Assembly (NCBI GenBank): GCA_014773175.1
Contig: VXCM01005713.1
Coordinates: forward strand, 1-64,000
Source: Lucifuga dentata
Taxonomy: Eukaryota > Chordata > Actinopteri > Ophidiiformes > Bythitidae
DNA length: 64,000 bases
Direction of reading: 5' to 3'
Positions 44,893 to 55,429 of this stretch are shown here, in pieces. The position numbers were made by a program, and so were the translations under genes. The first letter of the stretch is position 1, and the number at the start of each line of letters is the position of its first letter. The notes under the pieces are model-generated. The model was not told the origin of the DNA. It worked only from the letters and a program-made list of their open reading frames with translations, and did no database searches.

Positions 44893-45222
44893 CCATATGT
44901 ACTCGAGTATAAGCCGACCCCCTAATTTTGACCTGCAAATTTAGATTTTTAAAGAAACCATATATATATATATATATGTTTAGTATGTATTAGTATGTAT
45001 TAGTATTAGTATGTTTAGTATGTTTAATATGTTTATACAGATGTTTAGTCAGGAAATATCTCATTCTAAGGTATGATTTAAACTATTTTCATGGGTAGTG
45101 GTAATGGTAGTATTTCCACCTGGAAATTTCCTTCTCTGGGATCAAATCTGAATTTCTCGTGTATAAGCCGACCCCTGATTTACTTCGTGAAATTTGGTAA
45201 TGAAAACTCTGCTTATATATGG
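44893..45222 (-). mobile_element. TA-flanked ACTCGAGT MITE, copy 3
   Basis: TA 44891-44892, CCATATGTACTCGAGTATAA; right end GCTTATATATGG with TA 45223-45224. The block TCAGGAAATATCTCATTCTA to GTGTATAAGCCGACCCCTGA is the reverse complement of copies 1, 2 and 4. Confidence 0.8.
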
Positions 45223-45224
45223 TA

Positions 45225-45760
45225 AAAGCTGGTATTCAAAATAATAGCTGGTATCTAATAATAGGCGGGGGGCGGAGTCAGCAGGAGGAAATAAAAGCCG
45301 GTCTCATATAAAGGTTTGGTGTTTGTCTTTTACTGTAATCTGCTGCTGCCACCAGATGACAGCAGCCATGTTTGATACCAAACCTCTTAAAAACCTCTCC
45401 AGCCATCGTCCCTCCAGCCAGAAGACACAACTGGCTCAACGTGAAACAAACGTAGAGCCCGCTGTCATCACCAACCAGGAAAAGTGGCTGAAAATGAAGC
45501 TTTCTAAAAGCTGCTGGAGGCGTGTTCATNTGTCATCACCAACCAGGAAAAGTGGCTGAAAATGAAGCTTTCTAAAAGCTGCTGGAGGCGTGTTCATCTC
45601 CTCGTGGCGGTGTGTTTTTATACAGTTATGGGTTTGTCCATCAGCAAAATTAGAAATAAATGCCTGTCTCTAATAAAAGCCTGTCTCCTATATTGACCAG
45701 TTCTCTCTGCACTTAAGGTAAATAAAGGCCCTGCCCACTAATAGAGCATTTACGGTATAC
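45225..45760. repeat. probable decayed repeat with AATAAAAGCC(G/T)GTCTC motifs
   Basis: ATAAAAGCCGGTCTCATATA, ATAAATGCCTGTCTCTAATA and AATAAAGGCCCTGCCCACTA at the two sides are variants of one motif. Includes the duplicated join at N 45531. No gene recognised in the open frames. Confidence 0.4.
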
Positions 45761-46432
45761 TTATTGAATATCAATGTTTTTGTATTGATGTATGAAAAGA
45801 AGTTTGTAGCAGCACTTTATGAATTTTCCTCATTAATCTTGTTTACTCTTTGCTCCATGCAGAGGCCGTCAGGCGTGTCAGGCCCCTGGGTGGGCCTAAC
45901 AGCTCCATGTTTTTCATGTGTGGTGTCATGGATGTATTTAGCCTCTGTGGCTGTGTGGGTGAGTTCAGGCTGACAGTAGGGGGCAGCAGAGAGCAACCCA
46001 GCGGCCCTACAGCATGTTTCAAGGAATGTTCACTTGCACAACACACTTGCGTAACCCGCCGATGTGTCAGTCCAACAACTGCACGCTTACATTTTCCATT
46101 CCAGCACATCACAACACAACACCGCCACCCCCCCCACCCCCATCACCACCACCACAGCAGGAATCCTGCAAACTCCACTTTGTTTCCAGTCACATGTAGA
46201 GCAGAATAACATGATAATCTAACATATGAGTCTGTTATGATGCATATAAAGACCAGTCAGCTTTTCCATGGATAGATGTGCTGATTTTCTTCTGAGCAGC
46301 TCCATCGCCAACAGCAACGCTGGCTCTAAATGATGCCTCTCATTGGCTGATTATGAATGATTCATCTTCCAGACGGATCACAGACGTATGAAAGGTTTCT
46401 CTTCTTTCAGCATGCTGTACCAGTGTGTGAAG

Positions 46433-46483
<51 letters not shown>

Positions 46484-47028
46484 AACAGAACCCACTGAGA
46501 AATCAAAGAGATCGTGTTTGCCAAAGCTCCTGGTTTTGTTTCCTGTGCAGTGTTCTTTGTAGTCGTTGGTACGTTTGTGAAGCTTCCCAGGTTCCTTCAT
46601 GTCACAAGCGCTGTCTCAGTTTGATTCATTCTTCTTTGGCACACGCTATCATTTTTGTTGGATCGGCCCATCATGGAAAATTCCCCTTCATTTTTATCAT
46701 AACTGCTCTTCCTATAAGTAGGGATTTTAAAATGTAAAACAAGCAGAAACCAAAGCGCCCTACATGGAGAATTCACTGGTGGAAAATCCAGCCTGTTATA
46801 TTCATAAGGGTAGTTGATATTTTTTTGCTAGTATTAAATCCACTCAGGTTAAATACATCAGCCAGTAATAATAAAAATCAGACAATGTGAAAGTCAGCAA
46901 AGTCTGAGAGGATCGTGAACAATCAGCATGAGTTTAAATGAAGGAGTCAGAAAGCTGCAGTGAGCCAGCAGATTCCAGGTCAGGATCGTTTTAACAGTGA
47001 GGAGGAAGAGATGAATTATCTTCTATTC
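45761..47028. other. intergenic, nothing recognised except simple repeats
   Basis: Contains the (GT)n at 46434 and a C/A-rich stretch at 46120-46160. Open frames of 85-126 codons are driven by these and carry no motif. Confidence 0.5.
46434..46482 (+). repeat. (GT)n microsatellite
   Basis: About 48 bp of GT in intergenic DNA. Confidence 0.95.
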
Positions 47029-47896
47029 CAGGCATAGGCAAGTGGTGGCCCGGGGGCTGGATACAGCCCACACCTTTAATCTATCAGGCCCTCGGATGAC
47101 TTCTCAATTAATAAAATTGAAAATTATAAAATAGTTTTCCTTTATTACCACCACCCATCAGCAAAGGGCATCACTCATTACTGAAACTGTCTTATGAGAT
47201 GTGTTCCCGTTAGTTCCTGTGTCGGCCGTTGTTGTACATGTTTTTGCTAAGTCAGGTAAAAGAGGAAAGATGAGTGTCAAGAAAAGAAAAGTTGACTTAG
47301 AAAACCATTCATTCCAATCAAGATAGGAAATGGATTCCCTTTTTACAGAATTTAAAGGCAAACTGATGTGTTTGGTGTGTCTGGAAACAATGTCAGTGAT
47401 GAAAGACTTCAACTTGAGTCGCCATGACAACACTATGCATAAAGACAAATATGACAGGAGCTGCTAGAGCAGTTGCTGTGGCTGATCTGAAGGGAAAAAC
47501 ACAGCGTCAGCAGAATTTTTTTGTAAAAAACGCTACTACAGAGGAGTCGTGTTAAGACTAGCTGAAGCTAACAAGCTGCTGTCAGAAGGAGAATTAGTAA
47601 AACGGTGTGCGATGGATTAAGTGTTTTTCCTTTGTGAACTCCAATGCAACAAAATCCACTTATCAATCTATTACAGATTAAAACAGATATGAAAATGTGT
47701 TGTTCAATTAACAAAAAAAAAAAAAAAAAAAACAAAAAAGACTAGAATGAATCATTTTAATTTTTTTGATGAAACTTTTAAAATGTTAAATTAATTACTG
47801 AGTTCACAGTGATTTTTGTTTTATTAAATGTGTGGCCTGTTGACCATGGGAATGAAGTTTTATTGGCCCCATTTCTCATCAAAGTTGCCCATCCCT
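47029..47896 (+). mobile_element. hAT (Charlie-like) deletion derivative with BED-finger remnant
   Basis: Left end CAGGCATAGGCAAGTGGTGG, right end AAGTTGCCCATCCCTA. TTCTATTC before and ATCTATTT after look like a decayed 8-bp duplication. From the ATG at 47270 it encodes MSVKKRKVDLENHSF, then a stop; the frame 47340-47460 reads FKGKLMCLVCLE...LSRHDNTMH, a C-x2-C...H-x4-H BED-type zinc finger as in GTF2IRD2-like hAT transposases. The catalytic part is missing. Confidence 0.7.
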
Positions 47897-48890
47897 AATC
47901 TATTTACTTCACCTCTGATTACGTGAGGCAAGAAAAGCAGCATCAGTGAGCTCCATTAGAGGTGATACAGCCTTAAAATAATATCATATCTGAAGTTTTT
48001 TTTGCAGTAACAATATTTAATTTGATATGAACAATGTAACACTGAACAATGTTGTATTAATGATTTTAGAAGTAAATAATACTGCAAACAAACTGTACCA
48101 ACATGAGTAAAAATGAATCAGTGTAAAAGTATAAAGAGTGTTTCCCTTCAGTAAAAGTAGAAATAACTAAGTCCTGTAATATTTTAGCTTATAATAACTC
48201 AGACTAGCTTTAGCTCATCTTTAGCTCGTCTTCAGTTGTTATAAAACATAAATAAAATGACTGATGATGTCATCAGATCTGATCTTTAGCAGGTTATGAT
48301 TTTTCCTCCAGAGCTAAATAGCCTCTGTGATGCTAAACTTAAATACGCTCTGAAGTCCAAATCCACCACAAGACAAGAACTCAGCTGAAGTTAGCATAGT
48401 GGCTAAGCTAACACTGTTAGCAGCTAAGCTAACACTGCTCATATGTCACAACAAGTCACTGCTGACAAAAAGTCACTGCTAAGGTAATTTCTCTCCACCG
48501 TTAGCTTGTTCTGCTACATAAGTACAGCTAGCTAACGCTCCAGCTATGCTTGACTGAGTCAGCATCACTTCCTATTTCTTTGTGTTTCAGATCATCTGAT
48601 TGGCACTCCTCCTCATGTGACTTTCTTGGTATTCACCAGGTGTTTCTGCTTCAGGTGGAGAAACTAATTTGTTGTGTTTCCACCTTTAGCTGTTAGCCAG
48701 TTAGCTTGTAGCTGAACCATTTCAAACAACAGAGGAAATAATCCATCATTCATCACCTGCTTCAGACATGATTATTTAGTTTCTTCTTGTTGCACTTGAT
48801 GTGAAATTTCATCAACACATCATCTCACCGCAATATCATAAATATAATTTGACAAATTTTTGCTCTGTTAAAACTTCGGAACTGAAATAT
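47897..48890. other. intergenic, nothing recognised
   Basis: GTTAGC/TAGCTT-rich stretches (48380-48540, 48680-48720) but no array, exon or element ends. Confidence 0.5.
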
Positions 48891-49310
48891 CACTACACCC
48901 ACCTTAAAAATCCATGTTTCTCCTGCTAATAGTTACACAGCCTTATGAAGTCACGGTCCTTTAAATTTTTCCATAAACACAGGTCTTCTTTTGGGACTAT
49001 ATTCCCCGGTGGAGGCATACATTCACTCCACGCTTTTTATTGAGCTTAAACACTAAAATTACATAACTTCTAAAAAAACCTGAATACACGTCTTGTTGGT
49101 GATGATGGATTACCTATCCCAAGAACGTTTACAGTATCAACAAGTTGATTTTAATAGCAGAATGAACTGAAACCAATGGAGGTCTGGAAGGTAGGAAAAA
49201 CATTTTTAATTCACCGTTCCAGTAGTATGCTTTGGGAAATGACTGTCAGTAACGTTACATGCATGAAAATTGAATATATTAGGCTCAAACATGCAAAATG
49301 GGTGGTATTT
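48891..49310 (-). mobile_element. TTAA MITE subfamily A, reverse, partial
   Basis: From ACCTTAAAAATCCATGTTTC through GGACTATATTCCCCGGTGGA to the TIR ending GGGTGGTATTTTA; the final GGTCCTTTAA and the other end are lost. Confidence 0.8.
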
Positions 49311-49496
49311 TATCTGTGATGTGCAAAAGGAGGGCACACCAACTTGACCAAAACAACTTGATTTGGCCAGTTACGATTCAAATACAATATAACTGTCAAA
49401 ATATGGGAGATTTACAAGAGAAATTACCAAATGGGAGTACGGTAGGAGAGGGGGCAAAAATACGGGAGAAACACGGGCGTGTTGACAGATATGGTG

Positions 49497-49590
49497 ACGT
49501 TACTTACAATTTACAAAACGTAAAACTGTATTTTAGTTTTCCTGTTAGATTTTCAAATCCCCTAACCTTTCAGAATGAAAAGTTCAGGTG
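49497..49590 (+). mobile_element. TTAA MITE subfamily B, internal fragment
   Basis: TTACAAAACGTAAAACTGTA to AATGAAAAGTTCAGGTGATG matches the interior of subfamily B; it also shows the uninterrupted site where the copy at 14500 carries the ACTCGAGT element. Confidence 0.6.
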
Positions 49591-49959
49591 ATGCAGGTTA
49601 TTATTAGCTTGTCGTCCTCAAGCCCCATTCCTCTTCTCATGCCCTGCTCCTCTTCACTAAGCGAGAAAAATAAACTTTCCCAAAACTCTGAAGTGTTTAG
49701 TTTCCCAGCTTCAGTGAAGAGAAAAGGCCTCATAAGAGCTGCTGTAACACACACACACACCTTAAATTCTCTGTTAAAAATTAGGATCCCAATCCAACCC
49801 TGGCTGGACTGACCTTGATAAAGGGACCTTTGTCTTATTGAAAATTTTCTTTGTAGACCTTCAAGATTTGTGTTTGAGTAGCCCTGGATTATTGTAATTG
49901 TTGAATTTCATTTTTCATGAGTAAATATCTACAATCTTTCATCACAACTGGATCAAACG

Positions 49960-52284
49960 CATAGGTGGGAATCGTTACTCAAAAAGGTAACTTTGTTACC
50001 CGTTACTCAAAAAAGTAACTTCGTTATCCGTTGGACCGTTACTCCATCACAAAAAAAAAAAAAANAAAAAAAAAAAAAGAAAAACAGAAGTTATCATTAC
50101 TTCGTTACTCCATTACTTTTATTAAATAAAGTCAAAAAACATATTTTTTATTATACAAAGGGAAGAAAGAAATTTTTTTTAAAAAGCGGTGTTGTGAGAG
50201 CGAGATTTATGTGGAAAGTGAGAATCCTAATCAAAGTATAATTGTGTGTTTAATCATTTTCCTATAATTTTATGTACCAGCAGAAACAAGTAGAAGGCAT
50301 AAGGCCCAAGGTATAGGGAATATACCAATATGTTAATTTTCTCAGCTTCAGCTATTGTGTATTATGTATTACTACACTGTCACATTTACACACATACACT
50401 CATACACTGTCGTACCTTCACACATTATTTCACTCACATCACGCCACTCACCTCATTTACATCATTCTTCATATTATTATATTTTATACTTATTATCATT
50501 TAATACTTCACATCGTGGTTTAGCATATCGTATATTTTGGTTTTGTTTTAATATGTTTTTATGTATCCCATATAGGTTATATTTACTCATATATACTTTT
50601 ACTGTTTGTATTGGNTTAATATGTTTTTATGTATCCCATATAGGTTATATTTACTCATATATACTTTTACTGTTTGTATTGGTATTGTGCTGACGTTGCA
50701 AAAGGAAGTGCATCATCAGTCATATCAGGCTAGTCACATGACTTTAGACACGTGTTATTGGGTTGTAATGAGGACACTGATAGGCACTGGGGTTAGCGTG
50801 AGGTCGAGACTTGGAGGTCTGGAAAGTCCCTAAGTGGTTAAAACTGTTTGAGGTGGTCTTATGCTAATTAGGGGTGGAGGTGTGAAAAAGCGCACCATGT
50901 GCCCAAATATGGCTAAACCCCAGTTTATGTGGTAAAACAACCGGAGGTCTGACCAAATATGGTTAGAAGGAAACCACAATTGGTGAATAAAAAAGGCAAG
51001 ATTTTGACAGTCAGGGGAGCTTTTCCTCTGATCTGGCCGATACACACTTCATTGGTTTCACACCTTTTGAACGAAGCTCTTTGCTTTTTGACTTTGTTCA
51101 ATTTTTGACTTTTTGACCTTTTGATTAAAATCATGAAGAGGACGAACTCTTGCTTTTAAGCAAACCTATTTGAATCTAATTTTGGTTCGTATAAAATCCT
51201 GTATAGGACTTCTTTTATTATTGTTTAAATACATTTATACTTTTTGATTAAAATTCTGTTTCTGGCTCTTTCATTGCAACACCTGGTAAGTATATAATGC
51301 TCTCCATGGGCGGGGGCTGACCAGCCTTGAAAAGGGTAAGACTCATTTGGTAAATATCACAACCATCATTTCCATCGTTAAGCCACCTAGACNCTTGAAA
51401 AGGGTAAGACTCATTTGGTAAATATCACAACCATCATTTCCATCGTTAAGCCACCTAGACCAAAGGGGGTCTTGTACTTTCTTTAAGGTAACCTAGGTGA
51501 TCACTTAACCGTTCAGATTCAGTTTAGTCTAGGTCTCAATTTTTCTGACCTGTTAAGGTGTCCTTAGGGTGACCTGGACACCGTGTCCACAGAATTAAGG
51601 ATAGAGATGACGGTCTATGTGTCACTAATTCCCCTCGGACATAATTTAAGCAGTTAGAAAGGTTAAAAACGGAGCTTATCAGAGACGAGGTTCACTCCTT
51701 GACTTCCTCCATGTCCTTGGCATGCTGCCTGTAATTATTAATTAGTAATTAATTACAGGCATATTATTAGACTATATTTATTATATGCCTGTATTTATAT
51801 TAAGGCATAAATATATCCATTGGCTTACGTGTGATATACGTGATCACGCACAGCAGTTAATCTGAGCACAAAGAAACGTTAAAAAAGCAAGTCTACTAAA
51901 TCTAATTTTTGTAACGTTATTGGGGAAAATGAGATGCTCCAAGCTGGCATGGAGGGGCTCTCTGCCCTGAGGACGTCCTTTCCCATGGAGAAGAGACACT
52001 CCCCGGAGGCGCTGGAAGGGATGGTTGTGTTGTATTTCGCGAAGACGTGCATCAGGACCAGCTCATTGCGGATAGCCATGTCTGTCAGCTCGTGATCCTT
52101 CTTCCAGATATCCTCCAGCCGATACAAATGAAGCCGAGCGGAGCAACGGAGCAAAAAGTACTGTATCTTCCTTTACTCAGTCTGTTACAGTAAAAAAAAT
52201 GTAACAGGTCCGTTACTCTGTTAATCAAAAAAGTAACTTCGTTAGTAACGGAATAACAGAGTAACGGACTGGTGCCCACCTCTG
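49960..52284 (-). mobile_element. decayed hAT transposon with transposase remnant
   Basis: Left CATAGGTGGGAATCGTTACT and right CTGGTGCCCACCTCTG are inverted hAT-type ends, each followed inward by GTAAC/GTTAC-rich sequence. The transposase remnant is on the minus strand near the right end. The middle contains other repeat material, an A run with N 50065, and two duplicated single-N joins (50615, 51393). No convincing 8-bp duplication remains. Confidence 0.65.
51879..52154 (-). pseudogene. hAT transposase C-terminal dimerisation domain fragment
   Basis: Open frame of 91 codons with MHVFAKYNTTIPSSASGE followed by LFSMGKDVLRAE. This matches the hAT family dimerisation motif (YNTTxPSSAxxERLFS, then G), though the usual ER is changed. 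The rest of the transposase is absent and the frame ends without the normal C-terminus. Confidence 0.65.
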
Positions 52285-53259
52285 AAAAATGTGACTTTAG
52301 AGAAAATAATGAGCAGGAACAGCTCATTATTACGTTTCTCTGCTGAAAAACAAAAAACAAAGACAGAAAAACCAATGACACCATGGAGACAAAATGAACA
52401 TGGCCTGTTCACGTCTATATAAAGGAACATAACTTCTACATACACAAACTACACATTCAATGCACTGTTTCTCTCTTGTTATGGTGAAGTGTTCCTGCTT
52501 TCTTAGCTTTCTTTATCTTTGCCATTCGTTCAGTCAAGACGTGCTTGTTGTTGCGTTTATGACCCGTTAGCTTGGCTCCCAATTGGCTGCTGGTCTTTCG
52601 TGCCACATTGCATCATCGGCGTTCCTCAGGGTTCCTGCTGAACGACAGGATGTCAGATCAGATTGGATCATAAATACTTATCATGTTTAATATTTTCAAT
52701 TTGAAATCAGTGTGGCCACAGCGCACTTATGAGCAGACTAGAGGAATCAGACACACTCTGAAGAAGACACCTCACACCACAGAACTGACAGAACCATTAA
52801 ACCTGTCAAAAATACACACTTTGCTAATGTTCATGAAAACTTGAATAGTACTTTTTTTCCCCAGAAAAACTGTACCAGTACACAAGAAGTTCATAGTCAT
52901 GATTTATTTCTAATCAGCTGGGAGCTGCGAGGATGAGGAGTGAGATCCACGCTGGAGGAAGAGAGAAAGAAAACAATGCCACCTACAGGAACAGCATCAA
53001 CAGGAGAGCTGTGAGAAAACGATGAAGAAAAATGTAAAATCAACATGTAAATTCCATGTTTATTTTAGAAATGAGGAAAATCATTGACTTTGTATGATGT
53101 AATGTGAAACTCTACAGGTCACTGCACAGCATTAAAGCAAAGGTGAGGCTGCGTCTTTCATGTGAGGTAATGAAGTTCAGGGCTGAGTGTGTTTGAAGTT
53201 ATGCAGCAGGGTGTTAGCTTGCTGAGGCTGGGGTGGGGTGGTGGGTTGAGGAGTGGAGG

Positions 53260-53396
53260 TCAGGGGTCACTTCTGAGTTGGCCTGGCTGCTCCAGGTCAG
53301 TTACACAGCTGGTCAGTTTGACTCCAGAGGCTTTTGTACTCAACAAGTGATGCTCATACAGGTACACAGCTGCTTTGATCGTGATGCCCTGAAACT
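53260..53396 (-). CDS. terminal coding exon of an unidentified minus-strand gene
   Basis: Reading the minus strand, a good acceptor (TTTTTACTCATTGCAG, ending at 53397) is followed by 44 codons: FQGITIKAAVYLYEHHL to LTSCVTDLEQPGQLRSDP, then TGA at 53262-53260. The exon enters in phase 1. TTTATT (AATAAA on the minus strand) at about 53059 could be its polyadenylation signal, giving a 3' UTR of about 200 bases. Composition is protein-like, not repeat-like. I do not recognise the protein; it is not WNT7A, the neighbour of FBLN2 in mammals. No upstream exon was identified in the window. The gene would converge on fbln2. Confidence 0.45.
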
Positions 53397-54003
53397 CTGC
53401 AATGAGTAAAAACATCATATACGTAAATCAAATATCACAGCAGAGGAAGTGAATTAAGTCAATAAAGTGAGGGTAGAATGAAACTATGTTAATTTTTAAT
53501 TCAGTATTACTTTAATCAGTCAAGCATATATTTTAATTATAAGCAGCTACTTTCTTGTATGAAAAAACTCAAAACTAAATTTGGTGACAGTTTAATAGTT
53601 GTAGTAGAAAGTTTGACTCTGCCTTATCTGGAACCAGGAACAAAGGATCAGCGTAAGGCCACGCCCACTGGCCACGCCCACTGGCCTCAAATCTCCTGAT
53701 GAAGTCTCGTAATGAAATGTGCCATTATGGAATACGGTGCAATGAAATAAAAGCGACTTCTGAAAAACAGGGCATTATGAAATAAAAGTGTTGGTATGGA
53801 ATAAGATTTCATGATAAAAATGATTTTGGCGTTCCATAGTGTAAAGCTTTAAAAGTCAGAAGTAAAATCTTAAAGTCGATTCTGAAAGCAACCAGTGGAA
53901 AGAAGCAAGAATAGGGATGACATGATCTCATCGTTTTGAATTTATTAAAAGACGAACAGCCACATGTAAAATAAGCTGGAGGCTGGAAATAGTCCTTTGA
54001 CTA

Positions 54004-54411
54004 CCATATATACTCAAATATAAGCCGAGTTTTTATTGCCAAATTTCTCAAAGCAAATCGGGGGTTGGCTTATACAAGAGAAATTCAAATTTGATCCCAG
54101 AGAAGGAAATTTCCAGGGGTGTAAATACTACCATTACCACTACCCATGAAAATAGTTTAAATCATACCTTAGAATGAGATATTTCCTGACTAAACAGCTT
54201 ATCAACACATTTTGAGTGGCTAGTAAGCTCTGCTGTGATTGGTCAGTAAAATAAATATCATGTTTACCGGTACGTGGATTATTTTCAGAAAATCACAGGA
54301 ATACTATGACAATACCCAGAAAAACAGATAATTTGCTAAACAAATAAATTGATGGAATAATATCAGGGGTTGGCTTATATATGAGATCGGCTTATACTCA
54401 CGTATATACAG
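54004..54411 (+). mobile_element. TA-flanked ACTCGAGT MITE, copy 4
   Basis: TA 54002-54003, CCATATATACTCAAATATAA; right end CTCACGTATATACAG with TA 54412-54413. Shortest complete copy (about 408 bp). Confidence 0.85.
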
Positions 54412-55184
54412 TAAGACCTGAGTAAAGCACAATTCTCAAAAACGTGGTTTTCAAAAGAAAGATTTTCATGAAATATTATACATAGATTGAACACAGATTT
54501 TCAAAAAAAAAAAAAAAAAANAAAAAAAAGAAAATGAAAAATTTCAAAGAGTTTTTTTTTTTTGTTGTAAATTAGGATCATATAAAACCTGAACCGTCAG
54601 AACATTCAAGGTAACATTGCATCAGTCCCTGATCTTACTAAGATTCCATAATTAAAGCTCCATTTTGCAATATTTTTTTGTATTAACACTGAACAGTTTT
54701 TCTGTTTGTTAGCCATGCTAACTTTAGGTAAGAAAGTTTATAACATGCTAGCATTTGATAGCAGGGGTGTTACTCATAACTACAGCTTGGTTGTGTAGAA
54801 AGCAAAGATAGAGAGGGTAAACATGGCTTTTTATTTCATTTTCATTGTTTCACTGTGAATTCTGTTTGCTCTGTTGTTAGCCACACTAGCTTCAGGTAGC
54901 AGGTAGCCAGGTTGTTATAAGCTAGCATCAGGTAGTAGGTGGCAGAGTTGATACTCATGGCTACAGCTTGGTTTTATAGAGTTGCGCTGGGTTATCAGTT
55001 GGAAAGCCATTGTTGTATTCCACTGTATTATGATTTTCAGCCAGGTTATGAAAAAACTCTTGCTAACTAGCTAGCTTGGTATATAGCCATGAACAGAGTA
55101 ATATTGGGCGTGTGGGAGCAGGTACAGAGGGGTCAGTTTGTGGGCCCAGCTCAATGAGAAGGTGCCACCTGATGACCTGAACAC

Positions 55185-55429
55185 CAGGGTCAGATTGGCC
55201 ACAGCCATTGGTGGGCTGGCCAGTGGCCTGCACAATATAATATTAATTAAAATTAACTTAAATTAAGCAAACATAATTTACTTCTTTCATAATTTTCTTG
55301 GCACTAATACAAACAAATGGATTCTAAAAAGAGAAAGGGTGGCGTGGAGAAACAGCGGACAGACTTATTTGCCCCCGGGATCATTGACATTTTCGTCATC
55401 CTGCCCCCCCCCAACCCAATCTGACCCTG
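55185..55429 (+). mobile_element. hAT MITE with perfect 8-bp target-site duplication
   Basis: CAGGGTCAGATTGG at 55185 and CCCAATCTGACCCTG ending 55429 are inverted. CTGAACAC is present on both sides (55177-55184 and 55430-55437). Near 55320 it keeps the start of a transposase frame, [16 protein letters not shown], typical of hAT/ZMYM-type N-termini. A 245-bp internal-deletion derivative. Confidence 0.9.
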
